Position numbers and translations under genes: made by a program. A stretch of 64,000 nucleotides of DNA from Leifsonia sp. C5G2 (GTDB lineage Bacteria > Actinomycetota > Actinomycetes > Actinomycetales > Microbacteriaceae): assembly GCF_013359685.1 (NCBI RefSeq), contig NZ_JABFMV010000002.1, positions 230,360 to 294,359 of the forward strand, read 5' to 3'. This document shows positions 55,514 through 64,000 of the stretch, piece after piece. The notes below the pieces were generated by a model, which saw only the letters and a list, made by a program, of their open reading frames with translations, was not told the DNA's origin and did not search any database. Position 1 is the stretch's first letter. Each line of letters starts with the position of its first letter.

Positions 55514-56274
55514 CGGCGGACCTCCATCCCGGCCGCGGCCAGTTTGTCCTTGACCTGCTCGATCGTCAGCTCGCCCTGGTGGAACACGCTCGCGGCGAGC
55601 ACCGCGTCGGCTCCCGCCTCGATGGCGGGCACGAAGTGCTCCAGCCGTCCGGCGCCGCCGGAGGCGATCACCGGGACGGTGCTCAGCGCCCGCATCTCGC
55701 GGATCAGCTCCAGGTCGAAGCCCTCCTTCGTTCCGTCGGCGTCGATGGAGTTGACCAGCAGCTCCCCCGCGCCCAGCTCGATCGCCCGGCGCGCCCAGTC
55801 CAGCGCGTCCAGATCGGTCTCGGTGCGGCCGCCGTGCGTGGTGACGACGAAGCCGGACGGCGTGGCGGCCGAGCGCTTCACATCCAGCGACAGGACCAGC
55901 ACCTGGGCGCCGAAGCGCTCCGCGATCTCGGCGATCAGCTCGGGGCGGGCGATCGCGGCCGAGTTGACGCCCACCTTGTCGGCGCCGTGGCCGAGCAGCT
56001 TCGCGACATCCTCCGGGCTCCGCACGCCGCCGCCGACCGTGAGCGGGATGAAGACCTGCTCCGCCGTCGCCCGCACCACGTCGTAAGTGGTGGCGCGGTC
56101 GTCGACGGTGGCGGTCACATCCAGGAAGGTCAGCTCGTCGGCGCCCTGCTCGAAGTAGCGCGCCGCGAGTTCGACCGGGTCGCCCTGGTCGCGCAGGTTC
56201 TGGAAGTTGACGCCCTTGACCACGCGGCCGGCGGCCACGTCGAGGCACGGGATGACGCGAACCGAGACGCCCAT
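55510..56274 (-). CDS. hisF: Imidazole glycerol phosphate synthase subunit HisF
   Basis: Cyclase subunit that forms imidazole glycerol phosphate and AICAR from PRFAR and ammonia. The 254-aa TIM barrel has the catalytic Asp in [15 protein letters not shown] (about residues 6-20), the second catalytic Asp in [15 protein letters not shown], and phosphate sites GGGVRS and ASGGAG. HisH, HisA and HisB are not encoded here. ATG 56274 shares one base with the hisG stop. Confidence 0.96.
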   Translation of the reverse strand: MGVSVRVIPCLDVAAGRVVKGVNFQNLRDQGDPVELAARYFEQGADELTFLDVTATVDDRATTYDVVRATAEQVFIPLTVGGGVRSPEDVAKLLGHGADKVGVNSAAIARPELIAEIAERFGAQVLVLSLDVKRSAATPSGFVVTTHGGRTETDLDALDWARRAIELGAGELLVNSIDADGTKEGFDLELIREMRALSTVPVIASGGAGRLEHFVPAIEAGADAVLAASVFHQGELTIEQVKDKLAAAGMEVRR

Positions 56275-57113
56275 CAGATCCGCGCAGCGTGGATGGAGGT
56301 GACCAGGATGGCGCGGGCGCCCAGCTCGTACAGGTCGTCCATGATGTGGTTGGTCTGGTCGCGCTTGATCATCACCCGGACGGCGACCCACTCCGGCTCG
56401 CCCAGCGGCGACACGGTCGGGGACTCGACGCCCGGGGTGAGCGCGACGGCCTTCTCCAGCAGGGCGACCGGCAGGTTGTAGTCGATCAGCACGTACTGGC
56501 GGGCGACCATGACGCCCTGCAGGCGACGCAGCAGCGTGTCGACGCCGGACGCGGGCGCCGGCGAGGAGACGAGGACCGCCTCCGACTCCAGGATGACCGG
56601 GCCGAAGATCTCCAGCCCCTGCTTGCGCAGCGTCGAGCCCGTCTCCACCACGTCGGCGACCGCGTCAGCGACGCCCAGGCGCACGGCCGACTCGACCGCG
56701 CCGTCCAGCTTGATCAGCGACGTGCTGACGCCGTTCTCGGCCAGGAACGCGCCGACGAGACCCGGGTAGCTGGTGGCGACGCGCTTGCCCTCAAGGTCCG
56801 AGAGCTCGGCGAACACGCCGGCGGGACCGGCGAAGCGGAAGGTGGAGGCGGCGAAGTCGAGTGCCGCGATCTCGGCGGCGGGCGAGCCGGAGTCGAGCAG
56901 CAGGTCGCGGCCGGTGATCCCGACATCGAGCGCGCCGGAGCCGACGTAGGTGGCGATGTCGCGCGGGCGCAGGTAGAAGAACTCGACGCCATTGCGGGCG
57001 TCGGCGACGATCAGCTCCTTGGGGTCGCGGCGGCCGACGTACCCGGCCTCGTGCAGCATCTGCGCCGCGGTCTCGGAGAGGGAGCCCTTGTTGGGGACGG
57101 CGATCTTCAGCAT
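56274..57113 (-). CDS. hisG: ATP phosphoribosyltransferase, long form
   Basis: First and feedback-controlled step of histidine synthesis: ATP plus PRPP gives phosphoribosyl-ATP. At 279 aa it is the long form (HisG_L) with its own C-terminal ACT-like regulatory domain (about 205-279), so no HisZ is needed. Visible are the start [22 protein letters not shown] and [12 protein letters not shown] (about residues 150-165, PRPP-binding loop). ATG at 57113; 46 bases separate it from hisE. Confidence 0.96.
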   Translation of the reverse strand: MLKIAVPNKGSLSETAAQMLHEAGYVGRRDPKELIVADARNGVEFFYLRPRDIATYVGSGALDVGITGRDLLLDSGSPAAEIAALDFAASTFRFAGPAGVFAELSDLEGKRVATSYPGLVGAFLAENGVSTSLIKLDGAVESAVRLGVADAVADVVETGSTLRKQGLEIFGPVILESEAVLVSSPAPASGVDTLLRRLQGVMVARQYVLIDYNLPVALLEKAVALTPGVESPTVSPLGEPEWVAVRVMIKRDQTNHIMDDLYELGARAILVTSIHAARI

Positions 57114-57159
57114 GGTGGTGACTTTCGTGACGTGACGGACGAGTGGATGGGGTGGCCCA

Positions 57160-57423
57160 TCACAGATGTCGGTACACGTCGGCCGGCGTCAGGCCCTTCG
57201 CGAGCAGCAGCACCTGCAGGTGGTAGAGCAGCTGCGAGGCCTCCTCGGCGAGGGCCTCATCGGACTCGTACTCGGCGGCCATCCACACCTCGGCGGCCTC
57301 CTCGACGATCTTCTTGCCGATGGCGTGCACGCCGGCGTCGAGCTCGCGGACCGTGCCGGAGCCCTCCGGACGCGTGCGCGCCTTCTCGGTCAGCTCGGCG
57401 AAGAGGTCGTCGAAGGTTTTCAC
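57160..57423 (-). CDS. hisE: Phosphoribosyl-ATP pyrophosphatase
   Basis: Converts phosphoribosyl-ATP to phosphoribosyl-AMP. The 87-aa all-helical MazG-like protein shows the metal-binding residues in [13 protein letters not shown] (about 33-45) and [17 protein letters not shown]. The length fits stand-alone HisE. GTG at 57423 lies six bases after TACGCT, a leaderless start; this is probably the first gene of the hisE-hisG-hisF-hisI-trpE string. Confidence 0.95.
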   Translation of the reverse strand: MKTFDDLFAELTEKARTRPEGSGTVRELDAGVHAIGKKIVEEAAEVWMAAEYESDEALAEEASQLLYHLQVLLLAKGLTPADVYRHL

Positions 57424-57429
57424 CGTTCT

Positions 57430-57435
57430 AGCGTA
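57430..57435 (-). promoter_or_regulatory. -10 box, leaderless hisE start
   Basis: TACGCT on the minus strand ends six bases before the hisE GTG. Confidence 0.5.
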
Positions 57436-57444
57436 GCGGGACTG

Positions 57445-58107
57445 TCAGTGCGCGTGCGCCGCGGCGGCGTCGCGCAGCGCCGTGATCCGCTCGGCGGGCT
57501 CGCCGCGGAAGACGCTCGAGCCGGCGACGAAGGTGTCGGCGCCCGCAGCCGCGGCCGTGACGATGGTCTCCTCGGTGATGCCGCCGTCCACCTGCAGCCA
57601 GACGTCGAGGCCGCGCGCCTCGACCGCCTCGCGCAGCGCACGGAGTTTGGGCATCGTCTCCGGCATGAACGACTGGCCACCGAAGCCGGGCTCCACGGTC
57701 ATCACGAGCACCTGGTCGAACTCCTCCAGGAGGTCGAGGTAGGGCTCGATTCCGGTGCCGGGCTTCACCGCGATGCCGGCGCGGGCGCCCCTGGCCCGCA
57801 GCTCCCGGGCCAAGGAGACCGGGTCGGCCGCGGCCTCGGCATGGAAGGTGACGGAGTACACGCCGAGCTCGGCGTAGCCGGGCGCCCAGCGGTCGGGGTC
57901 GTCGATCATCAGGTGCACGTCGAGCGGGATCGGGCTGACGTCCTGGATGCGGCCCACCATCTGCGGGCCGAAGGTCAGGTTGGGCACGAAGTGGTTGTCC
58001 ATCACATCCACGTGCACCAGGTCGGCGGTGGAGATGCGCTCCAGCTCGCGCTGCATGTTGACGAAGTCGGCCGCGAGGATGCTGGGGTTGATGCGCAGGG
58101 GAGCCAT
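57445..58107 (-). CDS. rpe: Ribulose-phosphate 3-epimerase
   Basis: Interconverts ribulose 5-phosphate and xylulose 5-phosphate in the pentose phosphate pathway, so it also feeds the phosphoketolase substrate. The 220-aa TIM barrel has INPSILAADF (about 6-15), HVDVMDNHFVPN (about 34-45), a metal His in HLMIDDPDRW, and the second metal Asp in VDGGITEETI. ATG 58107 lies six bases after TAGGCT; GGAGG also falls in that gap. Confidence 0.96.
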   Translation of the reverse strand: MAPLRINPSILAADFVNMQRELERISTADLVHVDVMDNHFVPNLTFGPQMVGRIQDVSPIPLDVHLMIDDPDRWAPGYAELGVYSVTFHAEAAADPVSLARELRARGARAGIAVKPGTGIEPYLDLLEEFDQVLVMTVEPGFGGQSFMPETMPKLRALREAVEARGLDVWLQVDGGITEETIVTAAAAGADTFVAGSSVFRGEPAERITALRDAAAAHAH

Positions 58108-58113
58108 GCCTCC

Positions 58114-58119
58114 AGCCTA
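58114..58119 (-). promoter_or_regulatory. -10 box, leaderless rpe start
   Basis: TAGGCT on the minus strand ends six bases before the rpe ATG. Confidence 0.5.
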
Positions 58120-58137
58120 TTCGTCCGTGTTTGCTCG

Positions 58138-58215
58138 GTCGGAGATTCGGTCTCGTGCCGTTCGATTCTCCGACCCGAGGCGGCCCGGACGGAGATTCGA
58201 CCGTTCGAGCGCTGG
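58138..58215. repeat. Repeats between rsmB and rpe
   Basis: In the 233-base gap, GTCGGAGATTCG and CGATTCTCCGAC form an inverted repeat with one mismatch, and CGGAGATTCG recurs a third time about 50 bases later as a direct repeat. It may be an rsmB terminator plus repeat remnants. The rest of the gap (58216-58340) shows nothing recognised. Confidence 0.5.
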
Positions 58216-58340
58216 TGCACACAGGCGGAGCCGGAGGCGAGCTTTCCACAGAAGCAGCGGCCGGGCACACCACAGGAGCGCGCCCCGGAAAGGTGGTGGG
58301 CATGATCAGCACACGAGCCCTCCGCCGCCTCCCTGTCCCC

Positions 58341-59753
58341 TCAGCGCTTGCGCAGCAGAGCGATGAACATCGCGTCCGTCAGGTGCCGGTGCGGCCACAG
58401 CTGCACGGCGGACGGGTCGCCCGCGAGATCGAGCCGCTCGACGGCGAGATCCTGCACGACGGTGGCCGTCTGCTCCGCCTCCAGCACGTCGCCGTGGCGG
58501 CGCAGGGCGTCGGCCACGATCCCGCGCGTCTCGGCGACGTGCGGCGAACACGTGACGTAGGCCAGCAGGCCGCCCGGCTTCAGCGCCGCGATCGCGGAAT
58601 CAAGCAGCGCGGTCTGGAGCGCGGTCAGCTCGGAGACGTCGCGCGGCGTCTTCCGCCAGCGCGCCTCCGGGCGGCGACGCAGCGCGCCGAGGCCGGTGCA
58701 CGGCGCATCGAGCAGGATGCGGTCGAACGCCTCGGGATGCTCGCTCCCGAGGACGGTGCCGTCGAGCTCCCACACGGGCACGTCGAGCGGCACGGCGGCC
58801 AGGGCCCTGCGCACGAGCTGGGCGCGGGCCGGGACGAGTTCGTTCGCGACCAGTTCCGCTCCACCCGCGAGCGCCTCCGCGGCGAGCAGCGCGGCCTTCC
58901 CGCCCGGGCCGGCGCACAGGTCGAGCCAGCGCTCCCCCGGCGTCACGGGCTGGGCCCGGGTCAGCGCCAGGGCGGCGAGCTGCGACCCCTCGTCCTGCAC
59001 CCGGATGCGGCCGTCGGCGGCCTCCACCATCCCCTGCGGGTCTCCCCCGCCTGCGGTGAACCCCGGCGGCGAGAAGCGGTCGGGTCGCGCGTCGTCCGGG
59101 ATCTCGGCGAGACCGGGCAGCGCGATCAGGTTGACGCGCGGCGCGGCGTTGTCGGCCTCCAGCAGGCTCTCCAGCTCCTCGCCCCGGCCCTCGCTCTCGA
59201 GCGACCGGCGGAACGCGCGCACGATCCAGACCGGGTGCGAATACAGGGCGGAGAGGCGGTCGTCGTCGTTCTTCGCGCGGCGGGCGACCTCGTCCCGCCA
59301 CTCCTCGACGGTGTGGCGGCCGATCTCGCGGAGCACGCCGTTGACGAAGCCGGTGCCGGAGCGGCTGCCGACCGTGCGCGCGAGGCCGACGGACTCGTTG
59401 ACGGCGGCGTGCGCGGCGACCCGCGTGGAGAGCAGCTGGTGGGCGCCGAGGCGCAGCACATCGAGCAGCGGGGGGTCGATCCGGTCCACCGGGCGTCCGG
59501 CGGCGATGGCGATCACCCGGTCGTAGAAGCCCTGCAGGCGGAGCGTGCCGTAGGCGAGCTCGGTGACGAGCGCGGCATCCGCCGCAGACAGACCGGCGCG
59601 GGCGATGCGGGTGGGAAGCAGCAGGTTCGCGTACGCGTCGGACTCGCGCACAGCCTGCAGCACGTCGAGGGCGACCTGGCGCGAGGGCTGCGCCCGGGTC
59701 TGCTGCGGGCGGGCGGCGCGGCCCGCGTGGCCGGAACGGTTCTGCGGCGTCAT
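58341..59753 (-). CDS. rsmB: 16S rRNA cytosine-5 methyltransferase, RsmB/NOP family
   Basis: Methylates a cytosine of 16S rRNA (C967 in E. coli). The 470-aa protein has an N-terminal NusB-like RNA-binding domain (about 25-165), then the SAM-binding motif DLCAGPGGKAALL (about 280-292), the Cys of LLDAPCTGLG (about 355), and the catalytic Cys of YVTCSPHVAE (about 410). ATG 59753 overlaps the fmt stop. It follows fmt as in many bacteria. Confidence 0.93.
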   Translation of the reverse strand: MTPQNRSGHAGRAARPQQTRAQPSRQVALDVLQAVRESDAYANLLLPTRIARAGLSAADAALVTELAYGTLRLQGFYDRVIAIAAGRPVDRIDPPLLDVLRLGAHQLLSTRVAAHAAVNESVGLARTVGSRSGTGFVNGVLREIGRHTVEEWRDEVARRAKNDDDRLSALYSHPVWIVRAFRRSLESEGRGEELESLLEADNAAPRVNLIALPGLAEIPDDARPDRFSPPGFTAGGGDPQGMVEAADGRIRVQDEGSQLAALALTRAQPVTPGERWLDLCAGPGGKAALLAAEALAGGAELVANELVPARAQLVRRALAAVPLDVPVWELDGTVLGSEHPEAFDRILLDAPCTGLGALRRRPEARWRKTPRDVSELTALQTALLDSAIAALKPGGLLAYVTCSPHVAETRGIVADALRRHGDVLEAEQTATVVQDLAVERLDLAGDPSAVQLWPHRHLTDAMFIALLRKR

Positions 59754-60667
59754 GACAGCACCAGCCCCGTCGGAGATGCGGCGCCGCGCAGCCAATCGGC
59801 CGCGGGCATCGCGCGCTTGCCTGCCGGCTGCACCGTGACGAGCTCCAGCGGATCGGTGCCGGTGCCGAGCAGCACGCGACGACCGCGGGCCTCGACCGCA
59901 CCCGGCGCGAGGGGCGGTTCGCCGGTGGTGCGGCGCGCCGCATGGAGCTTGAACCGCTCGCCGCCGAGAAGGGCGAACGCGCCGGGTTCGGGCGTGACGC
60001 CGCGGAGCCGTGCGTACACGTGCTCCGCCGGCTGGGTCAGGTCGAGCCGGGCGTCGTCGAGGGACAGCTTCGGCGCGAGGGTCACGTCGCCCTGCTGGGG
60101 AACGGCGACGGCGGTGCCGGCTGCGAGGGCGTCGGTCGTGTCGGCCAGTAGCGCTGCACCGTCCACCGCGAGGGCGTCGAGCAGCTCGCCCGCGGTCTCG
60201 TCGGGGCCGATCGGGCGGCGCAGCTCGGCATAGACGTCGCCGGCATCCAGCTCGGGCACGAGGCGGAAGACGGCGGCGCCGGTCTCGGTGTCGCCCGCGA
60301 TCACCGCGTGCTGCACCGGGGCGGCGCCCCGCCAGCGCGGGAGCAGCGAGAAGTGGAGGTTGACCCAGCCGAGCCGCGGAAGAGACAGCAGCGGCTCCCG
60401 CACCAGGCCGCCGTAGGCGACGACGACCCCGAGGTCCGGCTGCAGCTCCGCGATACGCTCGGTGACCTCTTCGCGCAGCCGGTTGGCCTTGATGACGGGG
60501 AGCCCGAGCCGCGTGGCCTCCTCGGCGACGGGCGACGGCGTGAGCACGCGCTTGCGCCCGAGCGGAGCGTCCTCGCGCGTGACGACCGCGACCACCTCGT
60601 GGCGGGCCGCGACGGCCGCAAGCGAGGGGATGGCGACCGCGGGGGTGCCGGCGAAGACGATGCGCAT
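59750..60667 (-). CDS. fmt: Methionyl-tRNA formyltransferase
   Basis: Formylates initiator Met-tRNA using 10-formyl-tetrahydrofolate. The 305-aa protein has VFAGTPAVAIPSL at the start, the formyltransferase motif HFSLLPRWRGAAPVQ (about residues 107-121) with catalytic His and later Asp (ELDAGDVY), and the C-terminal tRNA-binding domain. ATG 60667 follows GGAGGAAC; the longer frame upstream is low-complexity Arg-rich sequence. It has a likely own promoter (TAGGCT at 60694-60699). Confidence 0.96.
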   Translation of the reverse strand: MRIVFAGTPAVAIPSLAAVAARHEVVAVVTREDAPLGRKRVLTPSPVAEEATRLGLPVIKANRLREEVTERIAELQPDLGVVVAYGGLVREPLLSLPRLGWVNLHFSLLPRWRGAAPVQHAVIAGDTETGAAVFRLVPELDAGDVYAELRRPIGPDETAGELLDALAVDGAALLADTTDALAAGTAVAVPQQGDVTLAPKLSLDDARLDLTQPAEHVYARLRGVTPEPGAFALLGGERFKLHAARRTTGEPPLAPGAVEARGRRVLLGTGTDPLELVTVQPAGKRAMPAADWLRGAASPTGLVLS

Positions 60668-60693
60668 GTTCCTCCGTTTCGGGACGGCCACCC

Positions 60694-60699
60694 AGCCTA
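60694..60699 (-). promoter_or_regulatory. Possible -10 box for fmt
   Basis: TAGGCT on the minus strand; transcription near 60687 would leave a leader of about 20 bases with GGAGGAAC. Confidence 0.4.
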
Positions 60700-60742
60700 C
60701 CGCGCGCGCCCGGACAGCCCATCCATGGGACGCGACGGGTTC

Positions 60743-60760
60743 GCGGGCGCATGCGCCCGC
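60743..60760. repeat. 18-base perfect palindrome between priA and fmt
   Basis: GCGGGCGCATGCGCCCGC reads the same on both strands. The preceding CATCCATGGGACGCGACG repeats the left arm of the palindrome at 60790-60852. Confidence 0.6.
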
Positions 60761-60789
60761 ACGCCGCCGCCTCCGCCGCCGCCGCGGTG

Positions 60790-60852
60790 CATCTATGGGA
60801 CGCAACGCGCCGTGTCGCGCGAACGTGAGCGGCGTGTTGCGCCCCATGGATG
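60790..60852 (-). terminator. priA terminator and repeat element
   Basis: Two 24-base arms (CATCTATGGGACGCAACGCG... and its partner at 60829-60852) pair with four mismatches, all of a G-U type. It lies five bases past the priA stop. The GACGCAACRCGCCG core is shared with palindromes at 52829 and, more weakly, at 32310 and in priA. Confidence 0.65.
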
Positions 60853-60857
60853 TAGCG

Positions 60858-62909
60858 CTACAGGATCTCCGGGTCGTCGAAGCGCACGCGGAGGGTCGGA
60901 GCGGGGCGGTAGCCCGGCTTGCCGGCCGGCGCGCGTCGGCGGCGCGTCGCGTTCTTCACCACGGCGGCGCGCACGGCGGCGGCGACCTCCGCCCCGCGGG
61001 CGTACTCGAAGCGCAGCACCGCCCGCACCTGATCGGCGGAGGCACGCGTCGCCCGGGCCGGTCCGGCGTCCGGCTCGACCGCCGCGGGGCCGAGCACGTC
61101 GATGAGGAGGGCGGGGTCGACCGCGGCGAGCACCTCGTCCACCGTCGCCTCGGCTCCGGTCACCGACGCCAGGCGCACTGCGGGCGGGAAGCGCAGCTCG
61201 CGGCGGTCCACCAGCTCCTCGTGGGCGAACTCGACCAGGCGCCCGGTGGCGAAGTCGCGCGCGAGCGGCCCCGAGACCCCGACGAGCACGGTCGGCGCAC
61301 CGGGCGCGGCGAGACCGGCCGCGCTCTGCCACCAGCGCAGGCAGTCCTCGGCCACGTGCAGGCTCTCGCGCGCCAGCATCCGCTCGCCGTCGAGCAGGAG
61401 CACCGCCTGGTAGCCGCCCTCGGCGATCGGCTCCGCGCCGCGCGTGGCGACGACGAGCGCGGGCGCGGAGCCGATGCGCTGCACGGGATGGTCGCCGTCG
61501 GCCAGGATCACGCGCGTCCCCGGGAAGGCGCGCCCCAGCTCCTCCGCGGTGCGCCCCGAGCCGACCGTCACCAGCCGGAACCGGGTGTGCTCGCAGTGCT
61601 CGCAGCGCCAGCCCGTGGCGAGCCGACCGCACACCGTGCACGACGGCGGCGCGCCCGCGCGCGTCTGGTGCAGCGGGCCGTGGCAGTTCATGCAGCGGGC
61701 GGCCTGCCCGCAGTTCGCGCAGGCGATCACCGGCGCGTAGCCCGGCCGCGCCACCTGCACCAGCACCGGGCCGCGCGGCCGTCCGCTCTCGCCGGTCAGG
61801 GCCTCCCGGGCGGTGCGCCACGCGGTCGACGGGATGCGGGCGGCGCGCGCCGCCGGCTCGTCGGCCTGCTGGTTGGCGGTGAGCACGACCTTCGGCGTCG
61901 TGACTCGCTCCGGCCCCACATCCCGGAGCCAGCCCACCTCGACCAGTCGCTGCGTCTCGACGCTCCGGATGTTGCCGCTCAGCACCAGCGCGCAGCCCTC
62001 CAGCTCCTGCCGCACGAGCGCCGCGTCCCGGGTGTGGACGTACGGGCTGAGCGGTTCGGCGAGCAGCGGGTCGCTGTCCTCCCAGACCGCGATGAGTCCG
62101 AGGCGCTCGGCGGGCGCGTATACGACCGACCGGTTGCCGATGACGATGCGCGGACCGGACAGGGCCTCCAGGAACCCGCGGTAGCGGTCGGCGTTGGCCT
62201 GGCCGGCATCCGCACGCACCACGGCCTCGGATGGCGCGACCGCCGCGAGTGCTGCGGCCAGCTGCTCCAGGTCGCGGTGGTCGGGCACCGCGACGATGGC
62301 GGTGCGTCCCCCGCGCCAGCAGTCGGTCGCGAGGGCGGCGAGCGTCACCGCCCACTCCCCGACCCAGGTCCCGTCGGGCAGCGGCACGAGCCGCGGGATG
62401 GCGCGCAGCGCGAGCCGCTCGTCCCGCGCCACCGCCTCCTCCAGCACCCGCTCGCCGTACCCCCGCACCCCCGCCGTCGCCTCCGGAGTTGTTCGACCCT
62501 CCGGCGGCGTGTCGGGTCGAGAAACTCCGGAGCTGCGGGCGGCGAGCCATGCCTTCTCGACGCGCACCATGCGGCCGGGCACCGCGAGGCGGAGGATGTC
62601 GCTCGCGGTCCCCGCGCTGCGGTCCGCCAGCCGCCGGGCGAGGCGCCAGACGCCGGGAGTCAGCACGCGCGCCGGTGAGACGACCGCCTCCAGCGGGCTC
62701 AGGGCGCCCTCGAAGCCGTCGTCCGGCTCGCCCACCTCGACCAGGTAGCCGTCGGCGACCCGGCCGGCCGACCGCAACGGCACACGGACGCGCACGCCGG
62801 GGACGGCCTCCTCCGCCAGCTCCTCCGGGATGCTGTAGTCGAAGAGGTGGTCGAGCTGCGGGAGCGGGGAGTCGATGACGACCCGGGCGACCCGTCCGGC
62901 CGCCGTCAC
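60858..62909 (-). CDS. priA: PriA-like primosomal protein N', helicase motifs degenerate
   Basis: PriA restarts stalled replication forks. The 683-aa protein has the N-terminal DNA-binding domain (RVARVVIDSPLPQLDHLFDYSIP), a zinc region with cysteine pairs CANCGQAARCMNC and CTVCG...CEHC (about 405-450), and the C-terminal domain. The ATPase motifs are lost: CWRGGRTAIVAV stands where GxGKT is expected, and WEDSDP replaces DEEH. Such actinobacterial forms probably lack helicase activity. A palindromic stretch (62481-62532) is carried in frame. GTG at 62909 lies three bases after the metK stop. Confidence 0.9.
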   Translation of the reverse strand: MTAAGRVARVVIDSPLPQLDHLFDYSIPEELAEEAVPGVRVRVPLRSAGRVADGYLVEVGEPDDGFEGALSPLEAVVSPARVLTPGVWRLARRLADRSAGTASDILRLAVPGRMVRVEKAWLAARSSGVSRPDTPPEGRTTPEATAGVRGYGERVLEEAVARDERLALRAIPRLVPLPDGTWVGEWAVTLAALATDCWRGGRTAIVAVPDHRDLEQLAAALAAVAPSEAVVRADAGQANADRYRGFLEALSGPRIVIGNRSVVYAPAERLGLIAVWEDSDPLLAEPLSPYVHTRDAALVRQELEGCALVLSGNIRSVETQRLVEVGWLRDVGPERVTTPKVVLTANQQADEPAARAARIPSTAWRTAREALTGESGRPRGPVLVQVARPGYAPVIACANCGQAARCMNCHGPLHQTRAGAPPSCTVCGRLATGWRCEHCEHTRFRLVTVGSGRTAEELGRAFPGTRVILADGDHPVQRIGSAPALVVATRGAEPIAEGGYQAVLLLDGERMLARESLHVAEDCLRWWQSAAGLAAPGAPTVLVGVSGPLARDFATGRLVEFAHEELVDRRELRFPPAVRLASVTGAEATVDEVLAAVDPALLIDVLGPAAVEPDAGPARATRASADQVRAVLRFEYARGAEVAAAVRAAVVKNATRRRRAPAGKPGYRPAPTLRVRFDDPEIL
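62481..62532. repeat. Palindrome carried in frame inside priA
   Basis: CTCCGGAGTTGTTCGACCC (62481-62499) and GGGTCGAGAAACTCCGGAG (62514-62532) pair with two mismatches around 14 bases. The encoded stretch is SSGVSRPDTPPEGRTTPE, Pro/Ser/Thr-rich. The CTCCNGAGTTNNTCGA core matches the 59-base palindrome at 27467-27525. Confidence 0.7.
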
Positions 62910-62911
62910 CG

Positions 62912-64000
62912 CTAGAGCCCCGCGGCCGAGCGCAGGTCGTCGACGCGGTCCAGGCGCTCCCAGGTGAAGTCCGGCAGCTCGCGGCCGAAGTGGCCGTAGG
63001 TCGCCGTCTGCGCGTAGATCGGGCGCAGCAGGTCGAGGTCGCGGATGATCGCCGCCGGCCGCAGGTCGAACACCTCGCGGATGGCGTGGATGATGCGCTC
63101 CTCCGGCACGGTCGCCGTTCCGAACGTCTCCACGTACAGCCCCACGGGCGCGGCCTTGCCGATCGCGTACGCGATCTGAACCTCGAGCCGGTCGGCCAGG
63201 CCCGCGGCGACCGCGTTCTTGGCGACCCACCGCATGGCGTAGGCCGCCGAGCGGTCGACCTTCGACGGGTCCTTGCCCGAGAACGCGCCCCCGCCGTGAC
63301 GGGATGCGCCGCCGTAGGTGTCGACGATGATCTTGCGGCCGGTGAGCCCGGCGTCGCCCTTCGGGCCGCCGATCTCGAACCGTCCGGTCGGGTTGATCAG
63401 TGTGCGCACGTGCGACGAGTCGAGGCCCGCGTCGTGCAGCACCGGGCGGATGACCTCCTCCACGATCTCCGCCTGCAGCTGCTCGTTGGAGACCTGCGGG
63501 GCGTGCTGCGTGGAGAGCACGACGGTCTGCACCGACTTCGGCACGGCGCCCGCGTAGCCGATGGTGACCTGCGTCTTGCCGTCCGGCCGCAGGTAGTCGA
63601 GCGTGCGGTCCTTGCGGACGGTGGCGAGCCGCTCGGCGAGGCGGTGCGCCAGCCAGACCGGCAGCGGCATGTACTGCGGGGTCTCCGTCGTCGCGTAGCC
63701 GAACATGATGCCCTGGTCGCCCGCGCCCTGGCGGTCGAGGTCGTCGTGGCTCTGCTCGGCCCGGGTCTCCAGCGCGTTGTCGACGCCCTGCGCGATGTCG
63801 GGCGACTGCGCGCCGATCGACACCGAGACGCCGCACTGCGTGCCGTCGAAGCTGACGTCGGACGAGTCGTAGCCGATCTCGACCAGCTTGTTGCGCACGA
63901 TCGCGGGGATCTCGACGTAGCCGTTGGAGGTCACCTCGCCGGCGACGTGCACGAGACCGGTGGTGACGAGCGTCTCGACGGCGGCCCGGCTGTGCGGGTC
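62912..64000 (-). CDS. metK: S-adenosylmethionine synthase (5' end outside window)
   Basis: Makes SAM from methionine and ATP. The window holds 362 C-terminal residues; about 40 N-terminal residues lie beyond the right edge. Visible are [15 protein letters not shown], the ATP/phosphate loops [21 protein letters not shown] and [19 protein letters not shown], and [10 protein letters not shown] near the end. Complete in this part with no frameshift. It lies directly upstream of priA, with the priA GTG three bases away. Confidence 0.96.
   Translation of the reverse strand, partial: DPHSRAAVETLVTTGLVHVAGEVTSNGYVEIPAIVRNKLVEIGYDSSDVSFDGTQCGVSVSIGAQSPDIAQGVDNALETRAEQSHDDLDRQGAGDQGIMFGYATTETPQYMPLPVWLAHRLAERLATVRKDRTLDYLRPDGKTQVTIGYAGAVPKSVQTVVLSTQHAPQVSNEQLQAEIVEEVIRPVLHDAGLDSSHVRTLINPTGRFEIGGPKGDAGLTGRKIIVDTYGGASRHGGGAFSGKDPSKVDRSAAYAMRWVAKNAVAAGLADRLEVQIAYAIGKAAPVGLYVETFGTATVPEERIIHAIREVFDLRPAAIIRDLDLLRPIYAQTATYGHFGRELPDFTWERLDRVDDLRSAAGL

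Noticed and set aside
58190-58215. LexA-like TCGACCGTTCGA near rpe
   Set aside because: The half-sites are adjacent without the 4-base spacer, and the left half is degenerate.

Overview
The window is a very GC-rich chromosomal segment of an actinobacterium, most likely a Microbacteriaceae member close to Leifsonia. This is inferred from RbpA, WhiA, an HGxxPAAW protein and the Trp-operon membrane protein, and from gene orders also known in mycobacteria (rapZ-whiA; uvrA/uvrB/coaE/rpsA/polA/ANTAR regulator; trpE-trpCBA-lgt-gltBD-pyk). Coding density is high, most genes lie on the minus strand, and many neighbours overlap by 1-14 bases. No prophage, insertion sequence, CRISPR array or plasmid gene was seen, so this is a core-genome region. 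Its less familiar content lies in small accessory genes, promoters and palindromes.

Layout on the + coordinates. 0-4.6 kb: a tandem repeat at the edge, rbpA, secG and the lower-glycolysis genes tpiA, pgk and gap, then superoxide dismutase. 4.7-11.7 kb: whiA, rapZ, uvrC, uvrA, with a perfect LexA box before uvrA. 11.9-16.0 kb: a five-gene MoxR-ATPase/DUF58/DUF4129 membrane operon. 16-27 kb: uvrB, coaE, rpsA, a TIGR01777 epimerase with a DUF4166 protein, a DUF885 peptidase, a small unknown gene and polA. 27-38 kb: a mixed-strand section with a PaaI-like thioesterase, ANTAR response regulator, tRNA-Leu(CAA), FusB-like FBP protein, thioredoxin, zinc-ribbon MBL protein, LLM oxidoreductase, secreted TIM-barrel protein, VOC protein, SGNH esterase, phosphoketolase, GNAT and an EamA exporter. 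37.9-40.8 kb: an ABC transporter with a LolA-like partner. 40.9-49.6 kb: pyk, gltD, gltB, lgt. 49.7-57.4 kb: trpA-B-C, two small membrane proteins, trpE, hisI-F-G-E. 57.4-64 kb: rpe, rsmB, fmt, priA and the truncated metK.

Functionally the window joins lower glycolysis (gap, pgk, tpiA, pyk) and a phosphoketolase shunt, nitrogen assimilation (GOGAT), histidine and tryptophan synthesis, nucleotide excision repair with Pol I, and translation start (fmt, metK, rpsA, tRNA). Two patterns run through it. First, many genes carry a TANNNT -10 hexamer exactly 6-7 bases before the start codon, which suggests leaderless mRNAs. Second, several intergenic palindromes, and one inside priA, share short cores and look like small dispersed repeat families.
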